Source: Oscheius onirici
Taxonomy: Eukaryota > Nematoda > Chromadorea > Rhabditida > Rhabditidae
Assembly (NCBI GenBank): GCA_932521025.1
Contig: OW051468.1
Location: forward strand, 7,998,064 to 8,062,063
DNA: 64,000 nt
Direction: 5' to 3'
How positions within the stretch are numbered: the first letter of the stretch is position 1; the number at the start of each line of letters is the position of its first letter. A model generated the notes under the pieces. That model was not told the origin of the DNA and did no database searches. It was given only the letters and a program-made list of their open reading frames with translations. The position numbers were made by a program, and so were the translations under genes. Below, one piece after another: positions 12,027-21,614 of this stretch.

Positions 12027-12233
12027 TATGGTCTGTTCAAAAAGAAAAAAGATTACCGTAAGATTTTAGCTCTTTCTTTTGAGACCCACTTAGCACACAA
12101 AAATTGGATACTCAGCCAATAAATTCCAACTTTCCCTGCGTATCTTTCAAATTTGTTGGCTGATTATCTAACAAAAAACGAAAGGAAGAGCTAAAATTTT
12201 ACGGTATTTCCTCTTCTGTTTGAACAGACCATA
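12027..12233. mobile_element. MITE copy A (TATGGTCTGTTCAAA termini)
   Basis: A 207 bp non-coding element with exact 15 bp terminal inverted repeats, TATGGTCTGTTCAAA at 12027-12041 and TTTGAACAGACCATA at 12219-12233. Inner arms also pair (TTACCGTAA, TTTTAGCTCTT against AAGAGCTAAAA, TTACGGTA), and GGATACTCAGCCAAT pairs with the centre. No transposase; the outer TA may be the target duplication. Confidence 0.85.
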
Positions 12234-13169
12234 GAGACCTCTCCCCAGCAAGTCTTTTCACTGTCGGGGCAGAGGCTCGGGTCAAAGCATATCGAGAAGA
12301 TCGGCAACTGTAACTCTTCATCATATTTTCAACTAAACTTGGCTGACTCTGACCTGAGACTGAAAATCCATCTCCGGCACAGCACCGGACAGTAGTCAGG
12401 TTTGTTCACAACTGTGACCGGGATTCCAAAGTTAATTAGTGCATAATTTCTCGACAGGACATAACTTGTTATCTGCTGCTTCAAAGCGCCAAACCGTAGT
12501 GGGACTTGAAAACAGTGAAAAGGGGATTTATTCGAAAAATGGACGTGGTCGCCGGATTCCTCGCAAAATTTCGATAAAACAGTTGCCCTCCGATTCGTAT
12601 TTTGACAACGCCCAGTGATTGAAAAGTTCAAAATATACTTCGGGTCCCCTTAGCATTTTAATAAGAGAGGATAAAACCTGTGATTCTTTAGATCAAAGTG
12701 CAATCGAGACCACAACCAAAATAGATTCTGAGACTCTAGTTTCTAGTTCGACTCGGTACCTTTTTGACGTCAAGCACTATCTCTAAAGAATGCCTATTTT
12801 GTGCAATTTGCACGTAAAAGTCGATCGTAAAAAAGGCTAAGAGCAATAAAAGTCACCTTGACCGCCTGTTATTGGCAGGGAGAGGAGACGAGAGCTCTTA
12901 TCAGGGTGTCCACTTGCGGCTGAGGGAGAAAAGAACTCTTATCTGAGGCGCATTTTATAAATTTTATCTAACTACCGCTTTCGTTTCGTCGGAATTGAAT
13001 GGATGGTCCGATCTCATCAAGTTCCCGACTGTTGGTTGGCGTAGGTACAGTGGTACCCGTTTCACTGCACTCAACCAATAAATACATGCTATTAACGTTA
13101 TTATTGTATATTCGAATTCTTTATGATTAATTTGATTTCGGTGATTTGTTTCAGAGAAGACTTTTGGTA
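12234..13169. other. Gap without a supported gene
   Basis: The longest frame (12329-12631, - strand) has no recognisable domain and sits in AT-rich, non-conserved-looking DNA. A purine-rich GAGAGGAGACGAGAG tract lies near 12885. I see no gene or clear repeat. Confidence 0.4.
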
Positions 13170-13875
13170 TTAAAGAGGTAACCGTTTGCAGATATATCTG
13201 GTGGCTAATAATGTTGCACAGGGGAACTGAAACCATTCCCCGTTTGGCGTCAAAACATTGAAAGGTGCTGGAAGAGTGTCAGCTACAAAAAGAGTACAAC
13301 CCAAGATGGCAAGAGTACAGGTCGGATTGGCCGGAATTCCGAGTGAAGATCCGTACCATATCGGTCCATAGTCAACCTAAACTTTGTTAAATATTTTTTG
13401 GCTAAAAAACTCACAGCAGTGCCATCGGTCCATGAGAACGTAGCACCACAAGTTCCTAAAGGAAAAGGTCCCAGCTCATTGGTCGTTTGCTCAAGTCCAA
13501 TCCAAGGCTGAATAGCTACTCCGAGAAGAGATCCAGTCTTGGCAAGACCTAAATTTTTCATTCTGTCTCAAAGTGTCGACTTACCAAAGAGAAAGTCATT
13601 TTCCGCCTGACTGTGTATCGAGGCCAGATGACCTCCGTCAGCAACACACGCTGCTTCGGCATCATTCTGCAAAATGGCCAGACCTGTACCAGTTTTGACG
13701 GCATAACAATAGCCAGTAGTTGCAAAATATGTATATCCTGATGGACAAGTTACGGGCAAGCCTTCAGCTGAAAGGCCGTCGGTTACACTGGAGAAGAAAA
13801 GGAATTACGGGAACTTGTAGCTATACAAGAATATACAGAAGGTAAGAGAGAGATGGCTGTTATTAAGTGTAGCAT
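13170..13875 (-). CDS. clec: Secreted C-type lectin-domain protein
   Basis: Small secreted protein with a single C-type lectin-like domain, a family used by nematodes in innate immunity and surface recognition. Start MLHLITAISLLPSVYS is a signal peptide. The domain begins VTCPSGYTYFATTGYCYA and continues EAACVADGGHLASIHSQAEN (the canonical helix), PWIGLEQ, CGATFSWTDGTAVDYG (the WTDG motif), and ends PCATLLATRYICKR. Four exons; intron 1 uses the acceptor CCTTTCAG inside the first apparent exon to keep frame. I do not see an intact EPN or QPD calcium-sugar motif, so carbohydrate binding is uncertain. Cysteines for the domain disulphides are present. Confidence 0.85.
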
Positions 13876-15059
13876 TAGAGTTGAAACTATTGACCGGGCG
13901 CGATCTGATAGGAACAGTTTGTTTCTTGATGTTCGCGCGGGGAAATTGGGTCTATTGGGAGGCTTTTATGGGTGGGCTTTCGTGTCACTTGTCTCTTAGA
14001 AATACAAGAATTTTGCACTGTCTAGAACAAAAAATTCTCACCGATATGTTAATAGCAAAGAAACGAAAACTACAACATTTAGAAGAGTAACAAATTGGAA
14101 TCTAGACGTAAACAGGCTGTAGTGCCATGGATCTGACAAGCACGAAACTGAACTTAGTGTCAATCATCTAAACCATTAAAAAGCTGTAATGTCTGTGGCT
14201 GGCTGTTTGTCCATGGCCACGAGAATCGTCGTAGCAAGTCAAAAGTTGTCAGGATTAGATAGCAAGTTACTTTCGAATTTGGAGTTTTTACAGATTTTGG
14301 CTTCTGCTGTGTTAGAGGCAAGTAGAAAGCTTTAGAAAACGGTAATAGTTTTGGCTACGACGCCGCCAGGTGATAAAGTTTGGTACTGTCTGATAAAGGT
14401 AAAAAAACACTTTTGAAGGAGGCTCCAATGAGACAGCAAGACACTTCTGTTGTGAAGAGAAGCAAGTTGAGATCTAAAAGGAAAGATTTCAAAGAAGGAG
14501 TAAAAGAAGCGGCTTCTCTTCGTTTCGAGAAGGAGTGTTTTTTGTTGAGAAATAGGGCAGATACAGTTACATTTCCGTCGAACTAGTTTATTAAACAAAT
14601 AATACATTTTTCCCGAATCATCTACTCTTCCTACTGCATTTCTTCTCCACCATCCACCATGTCCATTTTGAGCCAGCTGCTCCGGAATCGACTGAACAGC
14701 ACTTTCCACTCTGTTTGTGGATCTGATCCGTGCTGACTACTTGGGTGGGATGATCATCCCGACGACGACTGGCCGATCTGGATGGAGCAGCAGCTGCTCA
14801 TCCTCCTGGTAGTCGACTTGGTAACATCCTCCTTCTTCTTGATCATCTCATCGAGCGGAACTAAAAAGGAGAACATTTTTCAAGAATGAATTTTTGTTTT
14901 TTTTTGTTCACAGCAGACTTAATAGCTGCAAATGTTAGAGTAGCCTTTTTATCGTATCGCCCAGACTATTACAATGGCGATATTTACCAGAAGCCCTATG
15001 TATTTCGCTTCAATTACTAAATGCTTTACAATTATTAGTTTGTAATAATTAACAATGTG
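13876..15059. other. Gap with scattered coding-like fragments
   Basis: No complete gene found. On the - strand a frame ending at 14737 (QVDYQEDEQLLLHPDR..IIPPK then TAG) reads like the end of a protein but is closed upstream by a TGA, so it may be a remnant. Confidence 0.3.
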
Positions 15060-16385
15060 TTTTTTTGAATAAGTTTGAAAAAGTGCCACATAAAACAGCT
15101 GTCGTTCTTATCATCGCTTCTCGGATCACAATCTTCGTATCAATCGCCGTCCTTATACTACGCGTTATAGATTTCGAAATAAATCCGGATCGTGCGGTCG
15201 TGGAGAGGGTGCAATTTCACAACATCAAGAAGCAGAAGAAGGCTTACTTTTCATCGATGGACGGGCTGGAACAGACTCCTCAGGAGGTGACGATCAAGCA
15301 GAAGAGCCTAAAGATGTTCTACATCCTGCAGACCACAAATTGGCCGCCGTACAGTGTAAAATGAAATGAATATGAATGTAGGTCTACTGAGGTGAGGTCA
15401 GAGACACAGAGAGTCAGAAACTTATGGTCCTTTCCAGATCCGCTTATCACCATCACTGACCTGCATCTGTCTGACGGGAATTCGACTGAACAGTCAAGAT
15501 CTGCCCCGACTCTTCTCCCTGCCCAATTTCTGTATTGATTGGCTGTCTCAACTCGGAATCGATCCCAGAAGCTCATAAGATGCTCAGTGTTACGACCAGT
15601 CTGGAAGAACTTAGCCTGCCGCCATCCTGATTCAGAATTGCTTTGACCTATTCGAACGGTTACAAGCATCACGAGTTCATTGTTTCGATGACAGAAGACG
15701 ACCAGCTGGCCAGCCACAGGAAATGAATACACTGGCTCTGTACGGAAACATCCGCGGGATCAAGAAGGAGGTAAGTGAGACTGACAGTGACAGTAATAAA
15801 GACTCGGATTTTCAGCTACCGTCTCATCTAACGTGGTCTGGGCGATACCGGTCTCTGTCATCCGGTCAAGAAGCGCCTGACCGTCAGCACATAGACTATG
15901 GACTGTATGAACTGGATAGAACCGTCCGTCCTCAAAAGCTATCCCTACTATCCGAGCGGTGTACTCTACGGACACTTCGCGCAAGATGGCTAACATCTTC
16001 AAGTAAGAATTGAGAGGCTGTAATTTCTCTCGGTAAAGAAATCTCTCATTTTGCCATGAAAAGGGGAATAGCCGAGCAGATCGTCGGAGCTTGAGGGATA
16101 TTTGAAGGTATCAAATTTTTTTATTCATACGACCATTTATTCAGCTAACGAACGTCAGTTTCGATCTGTTGAAGTCTTTACTACAGTCGTCTGCGCCATT
16201 GAAGACGCAAGCATGCCTTCGTCTACAACTTTCTTCCCACACCTACCAAAACAACAGCCTCCATTCATCTGAAAGCGATTTTGCCGGGATTATTTCACGC
16301 GACTGCCTTCAGCAACATTGTTGCGAACAGACAGCCGCCGACAAAGAAGATATGGTGTCTGAAATGCCACTCTTTGGAATAAAGC
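15060..16385 (+). pseudogene. Decayed membrane-protein gene
   Basis: Several stretches read like good coding sequence but in different frames: a hydrophobic segment (HKTAVVLIIASRITIFVS) with a basic tail at 15085-15355, FRIALTYSNGYKHHEF (15627-15720), MNTLALYGNIRGIKKE (15723-15770), MNWIEPSVLKSYPYYPSG (15910-15970) and VYNFLPTPTKTTASIHLKA (16210-16270). An AATAAA lies at 16377-16382. Fragments with nematode-like codon choice separated by frame changes and stops fit a pseudogene. I could not identify the parent family, and a poorly resolved intact gene is not excluded. Confidence 0.35.
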
Positions 16386-16475
16386 ACCTTGTTTCGTTGA
16401 TCTCATTTTTCCAGCCACGTTATCTCTGGGAATACTACATGGTTTTTATGTCCCAAAACTGTCTAGCTACCAACC

Positions 16476-16807
16476 ATGAGATTCTTTCTGCTTCTTGTCT
16501 TCCTTCCGACCATCTTCGGTCTCTCGATCAAACAAAGCTGCAACTATTTCCCTTGTTATGGTGGTCATCAAGGTTTTTCTCATGAGGTCAATTGTATTTT
16601 TGATATTTAGGAGAAGACGTGAATCCAATAATTCCTCCTATGATCGTCTACTGTCCGGGACAGTGTGCTCTGAGCTGATGGCTGCGAGGAGGACGCATTG
16701 TGAGACAGCTCTTCGGATGTGTTCAGCCAGGAACAAATTGTGGATACCGGTCACCGGGAGACACCGAATATTTCTTGGATTTGTGCTGTCAGAGCACCCC
16801 GAACTGA
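16476..16807 (+). pseudogene. Secreted cysteine-rich protein with an in-frame TGA
   Basis: Two exons (16476-16572, 16611-16807), signal peptide MRFFLLLVFLPTIFGLS. The mature part has the pattern C-x3-C-x17-C-x6-C..CC. It aligns without gaps over 23 positions with the nested gene at 19155-19699, except that the codon equivalent to an arginine there is TGA at 16676-16678; the frame then stays open to the TGA at 16805. So this is either a recent nonsense allele, a read-through gene, or a truncated product. I see no obvious selenocysteine context and did not test for one. Confidence 0.6.
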
Positions 16808-16944
16808 ACCGTGCAATAGTCCAAACTGCGGGGGTTGAATGAAGGGTTGGGCTTTCGTTTAGGTCTAACCACGTTTTTCTCTCTATCTTACAAAAACCTG
16901 TTAAAGTAATGTAAGTAACGCAAATGCTCAGATTTACTTCCAAG

Positions 16945-17205
16945 TTAACAGTCCAGACAATACCAGAATCTGGTTAGAATGCATTTTCCCACTCTGGGAG
17001 TACAGAGGGCAGAACACTGATCCTTGGTCAACGATTTGGCAATTGTCTTTCCAAATTGAGAGTTGCAGTTGTACAGGGGCACGCCGATGCACTTTCCGTG
17101 ACAGGCTCGGTTGCAGCTGGCGAGACTGTCGTAGTAGACTATGGGACGCTGTGTCAGGACACCAACGGCGCAAGCGAGAAGGAAAAAGGCGATAATTTTG
17201 GACAT
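16945..17205 (-). CDS. Nine-cysteine secreted peptide, paralogue A
   Basis: Single-exon, 86-residue precursor. MSKIIAFFLLACAVGVLTQ is a signal peptide; the mature part has nine cysteines spaced C-x3-C-x3-C-x7-C-x16-C-x3-C-x6-C-x7-C-x2-C and ends FWYCLDC. Spacing is identical in paralogue B, with which it is arranged head to head. I recognise no named family. An odd cysteine number suggests a free thiol or a disulphide-linked dimer. I chose the ATG at 17205 over the upstream in-frame ATG at 17229 because it starts the signal peptide and the upstream one overlaps the TATA region. Confidence 0.8.
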   Translation of the reverse strand: MSKIIAFFLLACAVGVLTQRPIVYYDSLASCNRACHGKCIGVPLYNCNSQFGKTIAKSLTKDQCSALCTPRVGKCILTRFWYCLDC

Positions 17206-17382
17206 GTTTGTAGGGTGATTCCTCGTCAAGCTTATATAGCCATGAAAAATATCGTTTGCTTAAGCTTCCTAGTCAAATTTGAGCTGTTTTTGTTGTTGCC
17301 ATCTGCACAGAAAAAAAGACTAAAGAGAAGGGATTATGAGGGTGCATAAAAGTTGGTCCGAGTGGGAGAGAGCCAATCCAAA
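17206..17382. promoter_or_regulatory. Shared promoter of the divergent cysteine-rich pair
   Basis: TATATAAG on the - strand (17238-17231) lies about 26 bases before the ATG of paralogue A. CATAAAAG on the + strand (17345-17352) lies about 30 bases before the ATG of paralogue B. Both genes therefore have short leaders and probably a common regulatory core between the two boxes. Confidence 0.6.
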
Positions 17383-17649
17383 ATGGAAAAGCTTCCTCTC
17401 ATTCTTCTCTTCGTCTGCGTCCTAGCTACCCTGGCTCAGAGTCAGGCTCCACCGACCTACTACGGAACCGCCGACGCTTGCAACATGCACTGTTCCAAGA
17501 AATGCCCCAGTGTTACTCTCTACCGCTGTAATTCTCCCAAGGGAGAAACCATTGTTCAAGGACTGACGCAGTCCCAATGCAACACCGTCTGTCCCCACAT
17601 GGGTGGAAAATGCGTCAAGGCACCGTACTGGTTCTGCCCCAAGTGCTAA
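17383..17649 (+). CDS. Nine-cysteine secreted peptide, paralogue B
   Basis: Single-exon, 88-residue precursor starting MEKLPLILLFVCVLATLAQS (signal peptide). Cysteine spacing matches paralogue A exactly (C-x3-C-x3-C-x7-C-x16-C-x3-C-x6-C-x7-C-x2-C), with shared LY-x-CNS and GLT/SLT positions and the end YWFCPKC. The rest has diverged, as expected for secreted effectors under change. Function unknown; extracellular defence or cuticle-surface roles are guesses from size and secretion only. Confidence 0.8.
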   Translation: MEKLPLILLFVCVLATLAQSQAPPTYYGTADACNMHCSKKCPSVTLYRCNSPKGETIVQGLTQSQCNTVCPHMGGKCVKAPYWFCPKC

Positions 17650-17754
17650 ATGTGTTCAAATGATAAAGTTTCTGCACATTTCTCTGAAAGTCGGTCTGAG
17701 ATTTTCCTAGTAGACAGTGACTACTTAAAGTTCCTGATATTTATTTGAACTTGT

Positions 17755-18079
17755 ACAAAGAGCAGACAAAGAGAATGCTCTGCTCGAAGAGTTCCTTCTC
17801 TCCCTCCGGACATCTTGGACATGCCTATCGCCAGGAGTGATCCAAGGTGGCGGATATTCGTCGTCCTAGTTCTCCAACTGTTCTAAGAGTCTGGAGTCGG
17901 TTCTTCTGCCTCTACGGCCAGTTTATTCAGTCAGGGAACATCACTACGAGGACCAGCAGATTCACGACGTCTCGTTCTCGGAAGAGCCGAAGCAGGTCAA
18001 CTCGGCCAATGTTCCGAAGGCTCCCTCCTTCTAAGCCTAACAGAGTCCCGACAGTAGATATTTCTGGGAGATGAATAAA
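17755..18079 (+). pseudogene. Possible small gene, frame broken
   Basis: A hydrophobic start (MPIARSDPRWRIFVVLVLQL, 17821) runs into TAA, while the next frame continues as PVYSVREHHYEDQQIHDVSF and ends NVPKAPSF at 18033. A 28-base GT-AG excision would join the two but is shorter than other introns here. AATAAA is at 18074. Either a frameshifted remnant or an unusual intron; no homology recognised. Confidence 0.3.
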
Positions 18080-18198
18080 ATATATTGACATTCATAGTTT
18101 TGTTTTACTTTCCAGCTTTTCATTAAAACTTCATTGAGCAAAATCAATATGTGTAAGGCGAGTATCTGATGAGAATCAAGGCACGGACTCGGTATAGA

Positions 18199-20601
18199 TT
18201 AAGACTCTTCTTCTGGAGAGCTCTCGGGAACACAGATGAACACTTTTTGAAGCCAGTGAGTGAAGGCAACTGAAAGATTTCCTAGGTAACTAGACTGCTG
18301 TGACTCACTCCAAGGACGATGCAGCCAACTGGGTGGCTGGCGCCAGATGAACATGAAGTAGATGGGGACACCGGAAAGGATGATAGCCAGTCCGACGAAG
18401 AGTTCACTGGGTTCGGTGAAAAAAGGCAGAACTAGGAGGAAGATGGAGGCAATGACGAAGAAAACTGGCACGACCATGGGCACCTGGAAAGCACATGAGT
18501 CTTTTCTTCCAGACAATGATTCCAAAAATAGCTCACCTTGATGGGCGTTTTCATGTCAGGATTCTTCAGCTTGATCCTGATGAGTCCGGAAACTGAACCG
18601 AGACAGATGACAGATTCCGCAAAAGCCAGATAGTTGATCAGAACGTAGACGTTTCCGAAAAAGAGCATAGCAATGGCCGATCCTCCAAGGAGAAGAAGGG
18701 AAGGAACGGGAGTCATATTCCTTAGACTGATCATCGACAAGAGTTCAGGAAGCTGGCCTTCTCTTGCTCCAGAAAAGAACATTCTGGAACAGGTGAACAG
18801 AAGTCCGTTCACTGAACCGATACAACTGGCTGCCACGAAAAGAGGCATCAGAGGAGCGAAGGGTCCCATGATCTAGAAAAGATTGGAAAAATAAGAGTGT
18901 TACAAACCTTCTCGGCAAAAGTGACAGCAACAGCATTGGAGTCAAGAATCTCGTCGACTGAGAGGACGGCAAAGTAGGCGATATTTACTAGGACGTAGAT
19001 GAAAGTTACGGTAGGAAGAGAAATGTAGATGGCTCGAGGGAGGTTTCTGAACTATTCTTTCGAGTGGATGTTTTATTGCTCCCATTCTCATAGTCTGTGT
19101 GAACATCTACCAACCTCCTAAATCTCCCGCCATTTCATCTCACATCTGACCAGTATGAAGTTTCTCTTTTTCATTCTACTGATGATTGCCTTGTCTTTTC
19201 AGACAAACACCTGCTATTTGGGTAAGCTCATGGGAAAGTAACTTCAGATTCCGGGAAGAAACCCCAATTTCCTAGCCCGTGCTTTCATTTTCCAGCATTT
19301 TGATGTTCTGCAAAAATGAAGTGCTTGCTTTACAAATTTGCAGAACATTGCGAAGATCAAAAATGCTTTTATCACAGTGAAATTTCAAATTTCCCGGGGT
19401 GGGAGGAGGGGGCAAAAGTGGATGCAACTCTCGGGTTCATTCTCTTCTATGAAATTTTAGGTCTTCACCGTCCGGCTCAAAATGTCTACAACAAAAACGT
19501 GACGAACTGTGAAGACATGTGCTACCTGAGGAGATGGTTCGACAGAGGCTTCTATGTTCAATTCGAATACGGCTGTGCCATTCCGGACACAACAAAATGC
19601 GGCCAGCGCTCTAATGGACGAGACGACTACTTTGAGACGCTGTGTTGTCTCACAACCCATCAGGATCAGCCTTGTAATGACCCCAATTACGGATTGTGAA
19701 TAAAAATGATAGACTAACCTGTAGGGGTCTTTCAGCTCCTCCGTCACAAAGTTCAAATAGCTCCAGCCGGAAAATGAGAAGACTCCCGAGTAGAATGCCA
19801 AAGACAGGGCAGGAAAACTGGTCTGAGTCCCCTCAAACACGTCTGGTCTCTCCAAGTAGTCTGTGTGACCTAAAAATTATTTAGTCTGTCAAAGGGTAAA
19901 AACTGACCCAATCCGAGCCACACAATACCACAGCCGATGATCGAAATCAAGGCTAGGACCTTGGTCACGGTGAAGGCGTCATTGGCCCGCGTGGCAGCTC
20001 GGACGTCATAGCAATTCAAAAAGGTCAGAAAGGCGATTGTACAGGCAGCTAGTAGATTGACGGCAGTTGGAGGAACATCGCAGTCCGGAAAGAAGGGCTT
20101 GAGGGAATAGTTGGCAAAAGTGAGGGCAATCACAGCAATCGACGTGGGATTGACAATGACCAAGACTGTCCAGAGGAAGAGAAAGCCGCACAGTTTGCCA
20201 TGTGCCTAAAAGTCTTGACTAAAGAACGTTAATCGATCCATCAAAGAGGCCCGGCTGTTGCAATCCGCCCAAAAACATCTCAAAAGAGACACGTGTCTGT
20301 CGTCATTATTACACAGAACCATTTCTTGAAAGAACGTGGGAACAGCTCTCACCTCCAAGATGTAGGCGTAATCTCCGCCGGATTTCGGAATTGCCGTCCC
20401 CAATTCGGCATAGCATAGGGCTCCGATCATGGAAAAAATGCCGGAGATTAGCCATACGGCAATGGAGAGACCAGCTGAGCCGGATGCGAGGAGAACTCCT
20501 TTGGGGGAGACGAAGATTCCGGAGCCGACGATGACGCCGACGATGATCGTACAGCCCGAGAAGAGCGAGATTCGCGGCTCGAGGCGAACGCCGCCGGCCA
20601 T
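18199..20601 (-). CDS. aat: SLC7-type amino acid transporter light chain (LAT family)
   Basis: Twelve-helix exchanger of the L-type/y+L amino acid transporter family (C. elegans AAT proteins). Start [16 protein letters not shown], then the TM1 signature [16 protein letters not shown] and TM2-3 ([26 protein letters not shown]). The loop cysteine PDCDVP (20075) matches the position that disulphide-links family members to the 4F2 heavy chain. Further helices include [67 protein letters not shown] and [19 protein letters not shown]. It ends [10 protein letters not shown]. Start chosen because it is the first ATG before TM1. The intron between 19720 and about 19060 holds another gene on the opposite strand. 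Confidence 0.92.
19155..19699 (+). CDS. Nested secreted cysteine-rich protein
   Basis: Two exons (19155-19221, 19461-19699) encode 101 residues inside an intron of the SLC7 gene on the other strand. [18 protein letters not shown] is a signal peptide; the mature part has [14 protein letters not shown], an [19 protein letters not shown] block, ETLCC and a final C. Cysteine spacing matches the gene at 16476-16807, so the two define one small family I cannot name. The intron contains a fold-back repeat. The stop codon TGA shares its A with AATAAA (19699-19704). Confidence 0.75.
19286..19378. repeat. Fold-back repeat copy 4
   Basis: Inside the intron of the nested gene (itself inside the SLC7 intron). 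TTTTCCAGCATTTTGATGTT against GCAGAACATTGCGAAGATCA with flanking AAAATGC; partly decayed in the loop. Confidence 0.65.
19699..19704 (+). terminator. Polyadenylation signal overlapping the stop codon
   Basis: AATAAA begins on the last base of the TGA stop of the nested cysteine-rich gene. Confidence 0.6.
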
Positions 20602-21614
20602 GTTTTAAAGCTAAAGATTTGTACCTTTCTGGAAAATCCGAAAGAGAACGAAAAGAAAGGAGGTGGCAGTATAAAGAAAACAGATCCTTGGCGAGAAAAC
20701 AAACAGAGACAGGAAGAAAGAGGTAAATAGTAGCGGCTACTTCGAATGTGTTCGTTTGTCTAAGAAATAGACGCAGAAAGCCCTCAAAAAACTGGAGGGA
20801 AACGAAAAGAAAGACCAGTAAGACGTTTCTATTTTCGGCTGGCAGGAATTCGTAGTAGAGCGCGCGTAAATTTGAGAGAGAGCCCATCGGCTGGAGGCAA
20901 CATTCGGGGGAGGTTGTGGACTCTGCGTCCCTGGCAGCTCCCCTCCCTTTCTCTCTCCTCATTGAACAGACGGGAAGACTCACCCGAGGCGGGAAGCAGA
21001 GGTTCCGACAGTCTAGACACTGTGCAATTTTTGTATCCTCCGATGGCTATGAGAAGAGAAGCGAACTTTAATCGAAACAAGCAGAGAGCAACGAGTTGCC
21101 AATGAAAGTATTAGTGGATCGTAGACGGATCGTTTCGAACACGCGAGCCTGTGAGATTCTATGATGAAGAACAAGACACCTGCCATGGACATGCTCTAAC
21201 ATGATTTCAAAAGCATTTCGTGTTCTCGTTGTATGAGATGACCCTGTTTTTCTTTGGATATTCTTCTTACACAGATCCCCCTTCTTCAGATGGAACAGTA
21301 CAATCTGTTCTTTTGAATAGACGAGCATCGTACAGACATACGGATCCCTACCGGGACCGTGTCAGTTCACCAAGGCTACTAATTCACTTTCAGAAAGTTG
21401 TCTATGTCTTTCAGAAGCTTCTCTCCGCATATCTTCCAGCCACCCTGTTCTTTATATTTTTTTTTCTTCTATTTTCGGGGTACTGGAGTCGACTTTCACG
21501 TATGGCTGCTTACACCAATTTTAAACGCTCATTTTGATTTAGATCGCTTTCGGGCTCGCTTTTGTTCTTCTCTTCCATATTATTGCTTTTTTTCCAATTT
21601 CTCAGTTCACAAAA
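20602..21614. promoter_or_regulatory. Divergent upstream region, no gene seen
   Basis: About 1 kb between the SLC7 gene (-) and the KCMF1-like gene (+). Purine-rich near the SLC7 start, likely 5' UTR. The open frames here are in mixed orientation and show no domain. Promoters for both genes should lie here. Confidence 0.35.
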
